Origin: CAVIQK01 sp963644945 | Lineage (GTDB): Bacteria > Bacillota > Clostridia > Christensenellales > DTU072 | Assembly: GCA_963644945.1 (NCBI GenBank) | Contig: CAVIQK010000011.1 | Span: forward strand, 1-29,393 | Length of the DNA stretch: 29,393 nt | Reading direction: 5' to 3' | In this document: positions 1 to 5,209 of the stretch, in pieces | Layout: each line of letters opens with the position of its first letter | Numbering within the stretch: the first letter of the stretch is position 1 | The notes under the pieces: generated by a model | Databases searched by the model: none | Told to the model about the DNA's origin: nothing | The model's input: the letters and a program-made list of their open reading frames with translations, nothing else | Position numbers and translations under genes: made by a program

Positions 1-65
1 TTGTGTGACCGATTTTATCATCCTGATGCACAAGCGAATCTATTGAAACACCATATCGGGCTGAC

Positions 66-680
66 TCAAATAAGAGAATCAATCCACGATTTTACGATGC
101 TTTCGTCGCTTCTCGAAAATCTTTTGCCTTCAACGACATTCGCGCCGCTTGCGTTGGAGCGGATATCCGCCGTACTTCCCGAAATAGGACTGCTTGCCGC
201 GGTGCAGAACGTGTAAATGGTTTTCCCGCTGAAATCGTAGAAATTAAGGAAGGATAAAACGGGCATCGGCGCAGTTCCCCACCAGATAGGGAAGCCTACG
301 AAAATGGTATCGTATCCCGCGATAACGTCTTTCGGAAGATAGGTTTTCAGTTCCGGGCGGGCGTTGGCGTCCTTTTCGTCTTTTGCGACTTCCGTAGTCG
401 GCGTATAAGCGTCGGGGTAAGGTTCTTTGCGCTCGATTTCAAAAATGTCCGCGCCCGTTTCCGACTGAATAAGTTTCGCTACCGATTCCGTCGTGTTTGT
501 TTTAGAGAAGTACACGACGAGTGTTTTGCTGGTCCGGGTAAACGTATCGTCGATATTCATTTCGCTTTCTTCGGGCGGAGTAACGCTTGAAGACGGCGAA
601 TTGTTTCCGCCTTTATTTCCGCAGGCGGTAAGAGAAATTATCATAATGAGTCCGAGCAGTATCGCTAAAAATCTTTTCAC
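66..680 (-). CDS. Flavodoxin-domain lipoprotein
   Basis: 204 aa from a GTG start with an AGGAGG site 8 nt upstream. The N-terminus is a lipoprotein signal: Lys-Arg, a hydrophobic stretch, then lipobox L-T-A-C (Cys20), followed by a Gly/Asn/Ser/Pro-rich linker to about residue 48. The rest is a flavodoxin fold: a beta strand ending in YFSKTNTTESVA (FMN phosphate loop), an acidic strand with DAYTPTTEVAKDE, FVGFPIWWGTAPMP (isoalloxazine loop) and YTFCTAASSPISGS. This matches the Flavodoxin_4-like group. It should bind FMN and carry electrons on the outer face of the membrane. Flavodoxins are usually cytoplasmic, so the anchor is notable. It lies 35 nt downstream of the aldo/keto reductase and is probably cotranscribed with it. 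The electron donor and acceptor cannot be read from the sequence. Confidence 0.88.
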   Translation of the reverse strand: MKRFLAILLGLIMIISLTACGNKGGNNSPSSSVTPPEESEMNIDDTFTRTSKTLVVYFSKTNTTESVAKLIQSETGADIFEIERKEPYPDAYTPTTEVAKDEKDANARPELKTYLPKDVIAGYDTIFVGFPIWWGTAPMPVLSFLNFYDFSGKTIYTFCTAASSPISGSTADIRSNASGANVVEGKRFSRSDESIVKSWIDSLI

Positions 681-715
681 GATTTTATCCTCCTGTCGTT
701 TCTTCTTTTTGTAAT

Positions 716-1603
716 TTACCAGTTTTTCTTTTCCTTTTTATGGTCGTTGTTATGTTTACGCTGTTCTACCATCTGCGCAAACCATTCCACCATTTTGGGA
801 TCGTAGTGCGAAAAGAAAGAACTCTGTTTTTTATCGAGAGTGGCGATTTTTGCCATATCTTCCTCGGATAATTCAAAGTCGAAAATATTGAAATTCTGTT
901 CCATTCTTTCGATATGCGTTGACTTCGGAATGGCTACTACGTTACGCTGCATATCCCAACGCAAAATTACCTGCGCCGCGGTTTTTCCGTACTTTTTACC
1001 GATTTCCACAAGCAAAGGCTCTTCAAACATTCCGCCTCTGCCTTCGCCGAACGGCGCCCACGCTTCGTGCTGAACTCCGTATTTTTCCATCCATTCGTGC
1101 GCTTCGATCTGCTGATTGTGCGGGTGGGTTTCCACCTGATTTACCATAGGTTTGATGCGCGCGAAACTGCAAATATCGACGAGCCTGTCAGGATAGAAAT
1201 TGCTCACGCCGATTGCTTTAATAACGCCTTCCGCATACAAATCTTCAAGAGCGCGCCACGCTCCGTAATAGTCCGAGAACGGCTGATGCAACAGCACGAG
1301 GTCAATATAGTTGGTTTTGAGTTTGCGCATAGATTCGAGTACCGATTTTCTCGTTTCGTCATATCCGTAATGTTCCACCCAGACCTTTGTGGTAAGGAAA
1401 ATCTGTTCGCGGGGAACGCCCGATTTTGCGATAGCGTTTCCCACTTCTTCCTCGTTGAAGTAACTCTGCGCCGTGTCGATGTGGCGATAGCCTACTTTCA
1501 AAGCGTCCAGAACGCAACGTTCGCACTCTTCTTTGTCCACCTGATAAACCCCGTATCCGAGTTTAGGCATTTTTACACCGTTAGATAAAGTAACGTATTC
1601 CAT
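716..1603 (-). CDS. Aldo/keto reductase
   Basis: 295 aa. The frame is open 25 codons further upstream, but the ATG at 1603 begins the family N-terminus (MEYVTLSNGVKMPKLGYGVY) and has GGAGG at 1619-1623. The upstream start would lie beyond the -10 box. The catalytic tetrad is visible: Asp43 and Tyr48 in HIDTAQSYFNEEEVG, Lys73 in TTKVWVEHYG, His106 in LVLLHQPF. GVSNF, and IPKSTHIERMEQN near the C-terminus (NADPH site), are also typical. It is an NAD(P)H-dependent carbonyl reductase of the AKR5 / 2,5-diketo-gluconate-reductase type; substrate unknown. The final approx. 25 residues are Lys-rich and probably not part of the barrel. Sits between a LysR gene and the flavodoxin lipoprotein, all codirectional. 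Base composition is richer in GC than in genes from 3 kb onward. Confidence 0.93.
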   Translation of the reverse strand: MEYVTLSNGVKMPKLGYGVYQVDKEECERCVLDALKVGYRHIDTAQSYFNEEEVGNAIAKSGVPREQIFLTTKVWVEHYGYDETRKSVLESMRKLKTNYIDLVLLHQPFSDYYGAWRALEDLYAEGVIKAIGVSNFYPDRLVDICSFARIKPMVNQVETHPHNQQIEAHEWMEKYGVQHEAWAPFGEGRGGMFEEPLLVEIGKKYGKTAAQVILRWDMQRNVVAIPKSTHIERMEQNFNIFDFELSEEDMAKIATLDKKQSSFFSHYDPKMVEWFAQMVEQRKHNNDHKKEKKNW

Positions 1604-1643
1604 ATTTGTTTCAGAAAACCTCCGTTTCTTGTTTTGTGTCTTT

Positions 1644-1649
1644 ATTATA
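1644..1649 (-). promoter_or_regulatory. -10 box of the reductase-flavodoxin operon
   Basis: A perfect TATAAT on the minus strand, about 40 nt upstream of the reductase ATG. No good -35 hexamer lies 16-18 nt upstream, which is what an activator-dependent promoter looks like. The start of transcription would be near 1637. Confidence 0.6.
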
Positions 1650-1689
1650 CACCGACGAAAAGAATAAGGGAAGCGCAAAAAAGTTTACC

Positions 1690-1710
1690 GTTTTAACCAA
1701 AAGTTAAAAC
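1690..1710. promoter_or_regulatory. Palindrome, candidate LysR operator
   Basis: GTTTTAAC - 5 nt - GTTAAAAC, a perfect 8-bp inverted repeat. Its centre lies about 63 bp upstream of the transcription start expected from the -10 box at 1644-1649. LysR-family activators typically bind a dyad (T-N11-A core) centred near -65, and a LysR gene is next door. The function is inferred from position and symmetry. Confidence 0.5.
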
Positions 1711-1741
1711 AAAAAACGCAACCGTAAAAAGTTGCGCTTTT
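1711..1741 (-). terminator. Rho-independent terminator of the LysR gene
   Basis: On the minus strand CGCAAC, an 8-nt loop and GTTGCG form a stem followed by TTTTTTG. It begins about 25 nt after the LysR stop codon and separates that gene from the reductase operon. Confidence 0.7.
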
Positions 1742-1763
1742 ATCTTGCCTTTTATTGTTTTTG

Positions 1764-2654
1764 TCATTTGTTTACGATAGATTCTACCGCTTTTATAAAT
1801 TGTCTGACGTGTTTTGAGGGTTCAAGCGAGTACATTATTCCGTAAGGCACGGTAATGCTTGTTTTGGACGGCACGATTTTTAAAAGAGGGTGAACGTTTT
1901 CCCAACCGCTTATCGCGATGATGGGAATATTTTGTTTTACCGCTTCGTTGAACGCCGCAAGGTTGAAAAAGTTGAATTCCGTAACTTTAACGCCTACGTT
2001 TTCGCACGCGGCGTGCAACTCGTCGATGTATTTGTTCCAGCCTTTTCTTATAAACATCGCGCCCGTTTGTCTTAAATCTTCGGGCGAAATACTGCGTTTC
2101 GAGGTGAGCGGACTTGTTAAAGGAACGGCGAACGAAACTTTTTTATCTTCCAGATGAACGGTCTGAAATCCCCGTTCTTCCTTGAAATCTTCGTCGTAAA
2201 TGCCAGCAACAATGTCGATTTGCATACCTAAATTCGATAAAATCTCCCGCGCGTTTTCGGGCGTGTTTTCAAACGGGATGAGTTCCACCTTGAGGTTCGG
2301 CGCGATATCCTGAATTTCCGCCCAGATATCGAGAATAAATTTCGCGGGCGTCATAAGCGACGTACCTATGCGGATAGACCGCTGATTCTCCTTTCGGTCG
2401 ATTTCTCTTGCTTTCTCTTCCGCGCGCGTGGCGTAATCAACAAGATATTTTGCGTCGCTTAAAACGCTTTGCCCCGCGTCGGTGAGTTGCAACCCGTGGT
2501 TAGTTCTCTTAAAAAGGGTAACTCCGAGCCGTTCTTCCAGAGAATCTATCTGTTTCATCACGGCGGTGGGTGAAATAAACATCGCTTCCGCGGTTTTTGA
2601 AAAACTGCCGTTTTTCGCCACGACTATAAACGTTAAAAGTTGCGAACTTATCAT
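1764..2654 (-). CDS. LysR-family transcriptional regulator
   Basis: 296 aa, normal for the family. Residues 1-60 form the winged helix-turn-helix (LTFIVVAKNGSFSKTAEAMF, then SPTAVMKQIDSLEERLG and LFKRTNHGLQLTDAG), followed by a linker helix. From about residue 90 there is a periplasmic-binding-protein-like effector domain (SIRIGTSLMTPAKFIL and later strands). LysR regulators usually control a neighbouring gene in response to a small ligand. Here the neighbour is a codirectional reductase-flavodoxin operon with a dyad at about -63, so that is the likely target. The start is the ATG at 2654 with AGAGAGGA upstream. It shares the GC-rich composition of the two genes downstream. The ligand is unknown. 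Confidence 0.93.
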   Translation of the reverse strand: MISSQLLTFIVVAKNGSFSKTAEAMFISPTAVMKQIDSLEERLGVTLFKRTNHGLQLTDAGQSVLSDAKYLVDYATRAEEKAREIDRKENQRSIRIGTSLMTPAKFILDIWAEIQDIAPNLKVELIPFENTPENAREILSNLGMQIDIVAGIYDEDFKEERGFQTVHLEDKKVSFAVPLTSPLTSKRSISPEDLRQTGAMFIRKGWNKYIDELHAACENVGVKVTEFNFFNLAAFNEAVKQNIPIIAISGWENVHPLLKIVPSKTSITVPYGIMYSLEPSKHVRQFIKAVESIVNK

Positions 2655-2690
2655 ATCGTTCCTCTCTCTGCATTAACTTTTCTTTGATAT

Positions 2691-2719
2691 ATTATAGCAT
2701 ATTTTTCAAGCAATTACAA
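2691..2719 (-). promoter_or_regulatory. Promoter of the LysR gene
   Basis: Minus strand: -35 TTGTAA (2714-2719), 17-nt spacer, -10 TATAAT (2691-2696) preceded by TGC (extended -10). It lies about 37 nt before the LysR ATG. Confidence 0.65.
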
Positions 2720-2739
2720 ACAGTAACCGCTACCACCAT
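2692..2739 (-). other. 15-codon ORF with a strong ribosome site, possible leader or gene scrap
   Basis: ATG at 2739 lies 8 nt after AAAAGGAGG (2748-2755), an ideal ribosome site. The ORF encodes MVVAVTVCNCLKNML and its stop overlaps the LysR -10 box. Just upstream in the same frame, separated by a TAG, is another 15-codon ORF (2767-2814, MLLEHFKDIKSKQSK). The pair looks like the debris of genes, perhaps from a mobile element. Nothing proves that either is translated. It is also possible that the ribosome site is coincidental. Confidence 0.2.
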
Positions 2740-2869
2740 TTGTGCAACCTCCTTTTCGCGAACTCGCTACTTACTCTGCTTTGATTTAATATCCTTGAAA
2801 TGTTCCAAGAGCATTTAGCATTTTAAAATTTAATTAAATTTCTCAAATCGCAACGCTATTTTACATAAC

Positions 2870-2903
2870 AAAAGACTCGAACTTGTAAAACTTCGAGTCT
2901 TTT
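2870..2903. terminator. Strong hairpin, bidirectional terminator
   Basis: AAAAGACTCGAA (2870-2881), a 10-nt loop, and TTCGAGTCTTTT (2892-2903) form a perfect 12-bp stem, with A and T runs at both ends. It can stop minus-strand transcription leaving luxS (about 85 nt after its stop) and also plus-strand readthrough. Confidence 0.75.
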
Positions 2904-2912
2904 GCCGCTTGC

Positions 2913-2964
2913 AGGTGTTCCCATTAAATTAATTGATTTTTCATAATTCCTAATGGGGACACCT
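2913..2964. repeat. Inverted repeat with GGTGTCCCCATTA-like ends
   Basis: AGGTGTTCCCATTA (2913-2926) and TAATGGGGACACCT (2951-2964) are inverted copies with a single mismatch, separated by 24 nt. The ends resemble the GGGGACA-type palindromes seen beside REP-associated (Y1) transposases. No transposase is present and no clear target-site duplication is visible. It lies between luxS and its terminator. Confidence 0.45.
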
Positions 2965-2986
2965 TTGATGAGTTCTTTTTTTGTGT

Positions 2987-3472
2987 TTATTTTGAGGAAG
3001 GATAATTAAAATTAGTTTTTGTGCCTTTTATCAAAACATTGTAATAATCTGTCGCATCAATCACTGCTTCTTCCAAATTATGGTCGAGATAGTTGCCACA
3101 TTCTTTTTCGGTCGTACCGGGGATTACTCCGTCATAGTCAGATATAAAGTCAAAGGTGCGAATAATAAGGGGTAATATATCTTTGACTTCAAGATCTCCG
3201 TCCATTATCAAATAAAAACCCGTTCTGCACCCCATCGGTCCGAAATAGACAATTTTTTCTCCCCACAATTCATCATTACGCAAATATGTAGCAGCGAGAT
3301 GTTCGATAGTGTGAGCCGATGCCGTAGAGAGAGGCTCCTCTTTGTTGGGTTTTTTCAGTCTCAAATCAAATGTTGTAACTATGCCGCCAAAACCTACGGA
3401 ATCTTTCCTTGAAACATATAGTCCCGGTTTTAATTTTTTATGATCTATTGTAAAACTTGCTATTGTTTTCAT
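2987..3472 (-). CDS. luxS: S-ribosylhomocysteine lyase LuxS
   Basis: 161 aa, normal length. LuxS cleaves S-ribosylhomocysteine to homocysteine and DPD, the precursor of autoinducer 2, in the activated methyl cycle. All key residues are present: the metal site His54 and His58 with Glu57 in HTIEH, the catalytic Cys82 in GPMGCRTGFY, and the third metal ligand Cys125 in ECGNYLDHNL. The frame is open 19 codons further upstream, but ATG 3472 gives the family N-terminus (MKTIASFTIDHKKLKPGLYV) and follows GGTGAT. The start overlaps the stop of the upstream membrane-protein gene in ATGA, so translation is coupled. No pfs (nucleosidase) or metabolic partner is nearby. The unusual partner is the membrane protein. 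Confidence 0.96.
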   Translation of the reverse strand: MKTIASFTIDHKKLKPGLYVSRKDSVGFGGIVTTFDLRLKKPNKEEPLSTASAHTIEHLAATYLRNDELWGEKIVYFGPMGCRTGFYLIMDGDLEVKDILPLIIRTFDFISDYDGVIPGTTEKECGNYLDHNLEEAVIDATDYYNVLIKGTKTNFNYPSSK

Positions 3473-3843
3473 TTTATTGTTATCACCGAACACGCAAAAA
3501 CCGTTACGTCTATTGCTAGCGCAAAACACAGTAATATTACTGCAATGATTGAAAATATACTTGCAGCACTAGCGCCTTTCATTTTTGAATGATTGGCAAG
3601 TATAAGTGTTACGAACGAAAAAACTACGGAAATTAACGAAACTATTGTAGTGTAGAACTTCATTGAAATGTTGCCACTGAATGAATAAAACCAGTTTTCG
3701 ACCGCAGATAAATCAAAAAGTCCTAAAAGTTCGGTAGCGCCCAAAAGCATTAACAATGCAAAAATAAGCGATACAAGCGATAAACATGCCATCACTATCG
3801 CTACAATCAGTTCTGCATTTAATTTTGTTTCGCGCGTATTCAT
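3469..3843 (-). CDS. Small membrane protein of unknown function
   Basis: 124 aa, not recognised as a known family. Three hydrophobic segments are clear: about residues 12-42 (long and probably one helix plus a re-entrant part), 63-83 and 92-118. A short hydrophilic N-terminus (MNTRETKLNAE) and a loop with ENWFYSFSG and NHSKMKGA separate them. No Cys pair, catalytic or nucleotide-binding motif is seen. It is the first gene of a two-gene unit with luxS, sharing an ATGA overlap, and it has a near-consensus promoter just upstream. Context suggests it is expressed with luxS; a role in AI-2 or methyl-cycle metabolism would be a guess. Confidence 0.75.
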   Translation of the reverse strand: MNTRETKLNAELIVAIVMACLSLVSLIFALLMLLGATELLGLFDLSAVENWFYSFSGNISMKFYTTIVSLISVVFSFVTLILANHSKMKGASAASIFSIIAVILLCFALAIDVTVFACSVITIK

Positions 3844-3874
3844 TCCCGTATATCCGTAAAATTTTATATATTAT

Positions 3875-3903
3875 ATTATATAAAGCATAATGGTTTTAGT
3901 CAA
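3875..3903 (-). promoter_or_regulatory. Promoter of the membrane protein-luxS unit
   Basis: Minus strand: TTGACT (3898-3903), 17-nt spacer, TATAAT (3875-3880). It is divergent from and close to the trxB promoter, with only 7 bp between the two -35 boxes. Confidence 0.85.
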
Positions 3904-3910
3904 TATTTAA

Positions 3911-3939
3911 TTGAAAAAATATGATAATCGATGTATAAT
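3911..3939 (+). promoter_or_regulatory. trxB: Promoter of trxB
   Basis: TTGAAA (3911-3916), 17-nt spacer, TATAAT (3934-3939). Transcription should begin near 3946, giving a short leader of about 25 nt before the ATG at 3971. The back-to-back arrangement with the luxS-unit promoter means one bound regulator could affect both. Confidence 0.85.
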
Positions 3940-3970
3940 AACAAAAAAATTTATCGAAGCGGTGATTTCT

Positions 3971-4858
3971 ATGAATATTTACGATGTTATTATCATTGGC
4001 GGTGGTCCGGCAGGTCTAACAACCGCTATATATTCTGCAAGGGGCGGACTCAAGACTCTTATTATTGAGAAAAATGCAATCGGAGGACAATCACTGTTTA
4101 TTGCCGATGTTGAAAATTTCCCCGGAATCAATCATATTGACGGCTATTCTTTTGCTTCGGTACTTTTAGAGCAAGTAAAATCTTTTGGTACGGAAATAAT
4201 TACAGATGAAATAATGTCCTTCAATTTAATTGCCGATCTAAAATCAATTGAATTAAAAAATCATGGAGAGGTATTTGCAAAAAATATTGTCATTGCAACA
4301 GGAACTACGAACAGACAATTAGGTCTCAATAGGGAAACCGAACTTATCGGAAAAGGGATCTCATATTGTGCAACTTGCGACGGAGGTTTTTTTCGTAACA
4401 AAACTGTTGCGGTCGTCGGTGGGGGAAACACCGCTCTTACCGATGCCATTTATCTCTCTAAATTAGCAAAGGTTTATCTCATACATAGGAGAGAAGAATT
4501 TAGGGCATCAAAAATATTGGTTGACAGACTAAAACAGACCAATGTCGAAGTAATCACTTCTGCTGTCGTCAAAGAATTAAAGGGCACTCCTCTAAGTTCT
4601 ATAATTATTGAAAAAGGCAAAACTTTACAAGAAATTGCCACGAACGGACTATTTGTCGCAATCGGCACTACTCCCAATACTTCATTTCTAAACAATGTCT
4701 TATCTCAAGAAAACGGATATATTATTACCGACGAGAATATGAAAACCTCTATTGACGGAGTTTATGCCGTAGGAGATGTAAGAAAAAAAGAATTGCGACA
4801 ACTTATAACAGCATGTGCCGATGGTGCTATTGCAAGTGATGCCATTATTAGAAAGTAA
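3971..4858 (+). CDS. trxB: Thioredoxin reductase
   Basis: 295 aa, slightly shorter than the usual 305-320. It reduces thioredoxin with NADPH through FAD. FAD-binding GGGPAG is at residues 10-15, the redox-active pair Cys133/Cys136 in CATCDG, the NADPH site in GGGNTALTDA (150-159) with HRREEFRAS after it, and the C-terminal FAD motif is GVYAVGDVR. The reading frame is open upstream to a TTG, but that codon is the -35 box. The ATG at 3971 follows GGTGATTTCT and starts the FAD strand (MNIYDVIIIGGG), so it is the real start. No thioredoxin gene is adjacent. HRR supports NADPH over NADH. A hairpin terminator follows about 110 nt downstream. Confidence 0.95.
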   Translation: MNIYDVIIIGGGPAGLTTAIYSARGGLKTLIIEKNAIGGQSLFIADVENFPGINHIDGYSFASVLLEQVKSFGTEIITDEIMSFNLIADLKSIELKNHGEVFAKNIVIATGTTNRQLGLNRETELIGKGISYCATCDGGFFRNKTVAVVGGGNTALTDAIYLSKLAKVYLIHRREEFRASKILVDRLKQTNVEVITSAVVKELKGTPLSSIIIEKGKTLQEIATNGLFVAIGTTPNTSFLNNVLSQENGYIITDENMKTSIDGVYAVGDVRKKELRQLITACADGAIASDAIIRK

Positions 4859-4900
4859 ATTTTACGATTTTTTTACTTTTGTCATAAATTTTATTGCTTG

Positions 4901-4929
4901 TTGCAAAAAAATTAACATTGTGTTATATT
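4901..4929 (+). promoter_or_regulatory. Possible promoter of a small RNA after trxB
   Basis: TTGCAA (4901-4906), 17-nt spacer, TATATT (4924-4929), about 40 nt after the trxB stop. Transcription from about 4936 would run into the hairpin at 4970-5004. In so AT-rich a region a chance match is possible. Confidence 0.35.
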
Positions 4930-4935
4930 AACAAT

Positions 4936-5012
4936 ATAAAATAGTTCATAATTTTCCCCCTTATCATATGAAAGGAGTAGCGATATTTTCTCGCTACTCC
5001 TTTCATTTTATC
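4936..5012 (+). ncRNA. Candidate small RNA, or long trxB 3' tail
   Basis: A predicted RNA of about 77 nt between a candidate promoter and a terminator. It has an unpaired C-rich stretch, TTTTCCCCCTTA (around 4952-4962), then a 14-bp hairpin whose 5' arm carries AAAGGAG. The same C-rich motif recurs in the next hairpin block (from about 5112). It could simply be the 3' UTR of trxB. Confidence 0.3.
4970..5012 (+). terminator. Terminator after trxB
   Basis: GAAAGGAGTAGCGA (4970-4983), 7-nt loop, and TCGCTACTCCTTTC (4991-5004) form a perfect 14-bp stem followed by ATTTTATCTT. Confidence 0.75.
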
Positions 5013-5097
5013 TTAAATTCACAATATTAAACAAATTAAAAAAATTTTAATTTTTCTTTCAACCTTTAATGTTTTTTTAAGGATTAGAGTTTATATT

Positions 5098-5198
5098 GAT
5101 GACAATTTGTCCTTCCCCCTTAGTTTCGGGCATCCAAAATGCCCGATATGACGAAAACTCGTCACAAAAAAACCACGATTTTTTCGTGGTTTTTTTTA
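5098..5198 (+). ncRNA. Candidate small RNA with three hairpins
   Basis: After a TATATT box (5092-5097) the plus strand carries TCCTTCCCCCTTAG, then hairpin CGGGCAT/ATGCCCG (5127-5145), hairpin GACGA/TCGTC shortly after, and the terminator stem ACCACGA/TCGTGGT with a U tract. This order of C-rich single strand, hairpins and terminator is that of a regulatory RNA. No good -35 box is visible and no coding sequence on the plus strand needs the terminator. Confidence 0.3.
5166..5198. terminator. Bidirectional terminator after the ABC exporter operon
   Basis: An A run, ACCACGA (5172-5178), short T loop, TCGTGGT (5184-5190) and a T run. The sequence is symmetric, so it can end the exporter transcript on the minus strand (about 15-20 nt after its stop) and any plus-strand transcript. 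Confidence 0.85.
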
Positions 5199-5209
5199 AT
5201 GTCATTTTT

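Larger units (their letters stand above)
2720..2986. other. Gene-poor junction between GC-rich block and luxS
   Basis: This stretch between the LysR promoter and luxS holds no convincing gene. It contains the second half of the short-ORF debris, an AT-rich tract around 2820-2860, a strong terminator hairpin (2870-2903) and a separate inverted repeat (2913-2964). Composition changes across it from relatively GC-rich (left) to AT-rich (right). Confidence 0.5.

Noticed and set aside
1..216. Plus-strand ORF at the left edge
   Set aside because: Antisense to the end of the flavodoxin gene; no recognisable protein and no support apart from being open. I see no other gene in bases 1-65.
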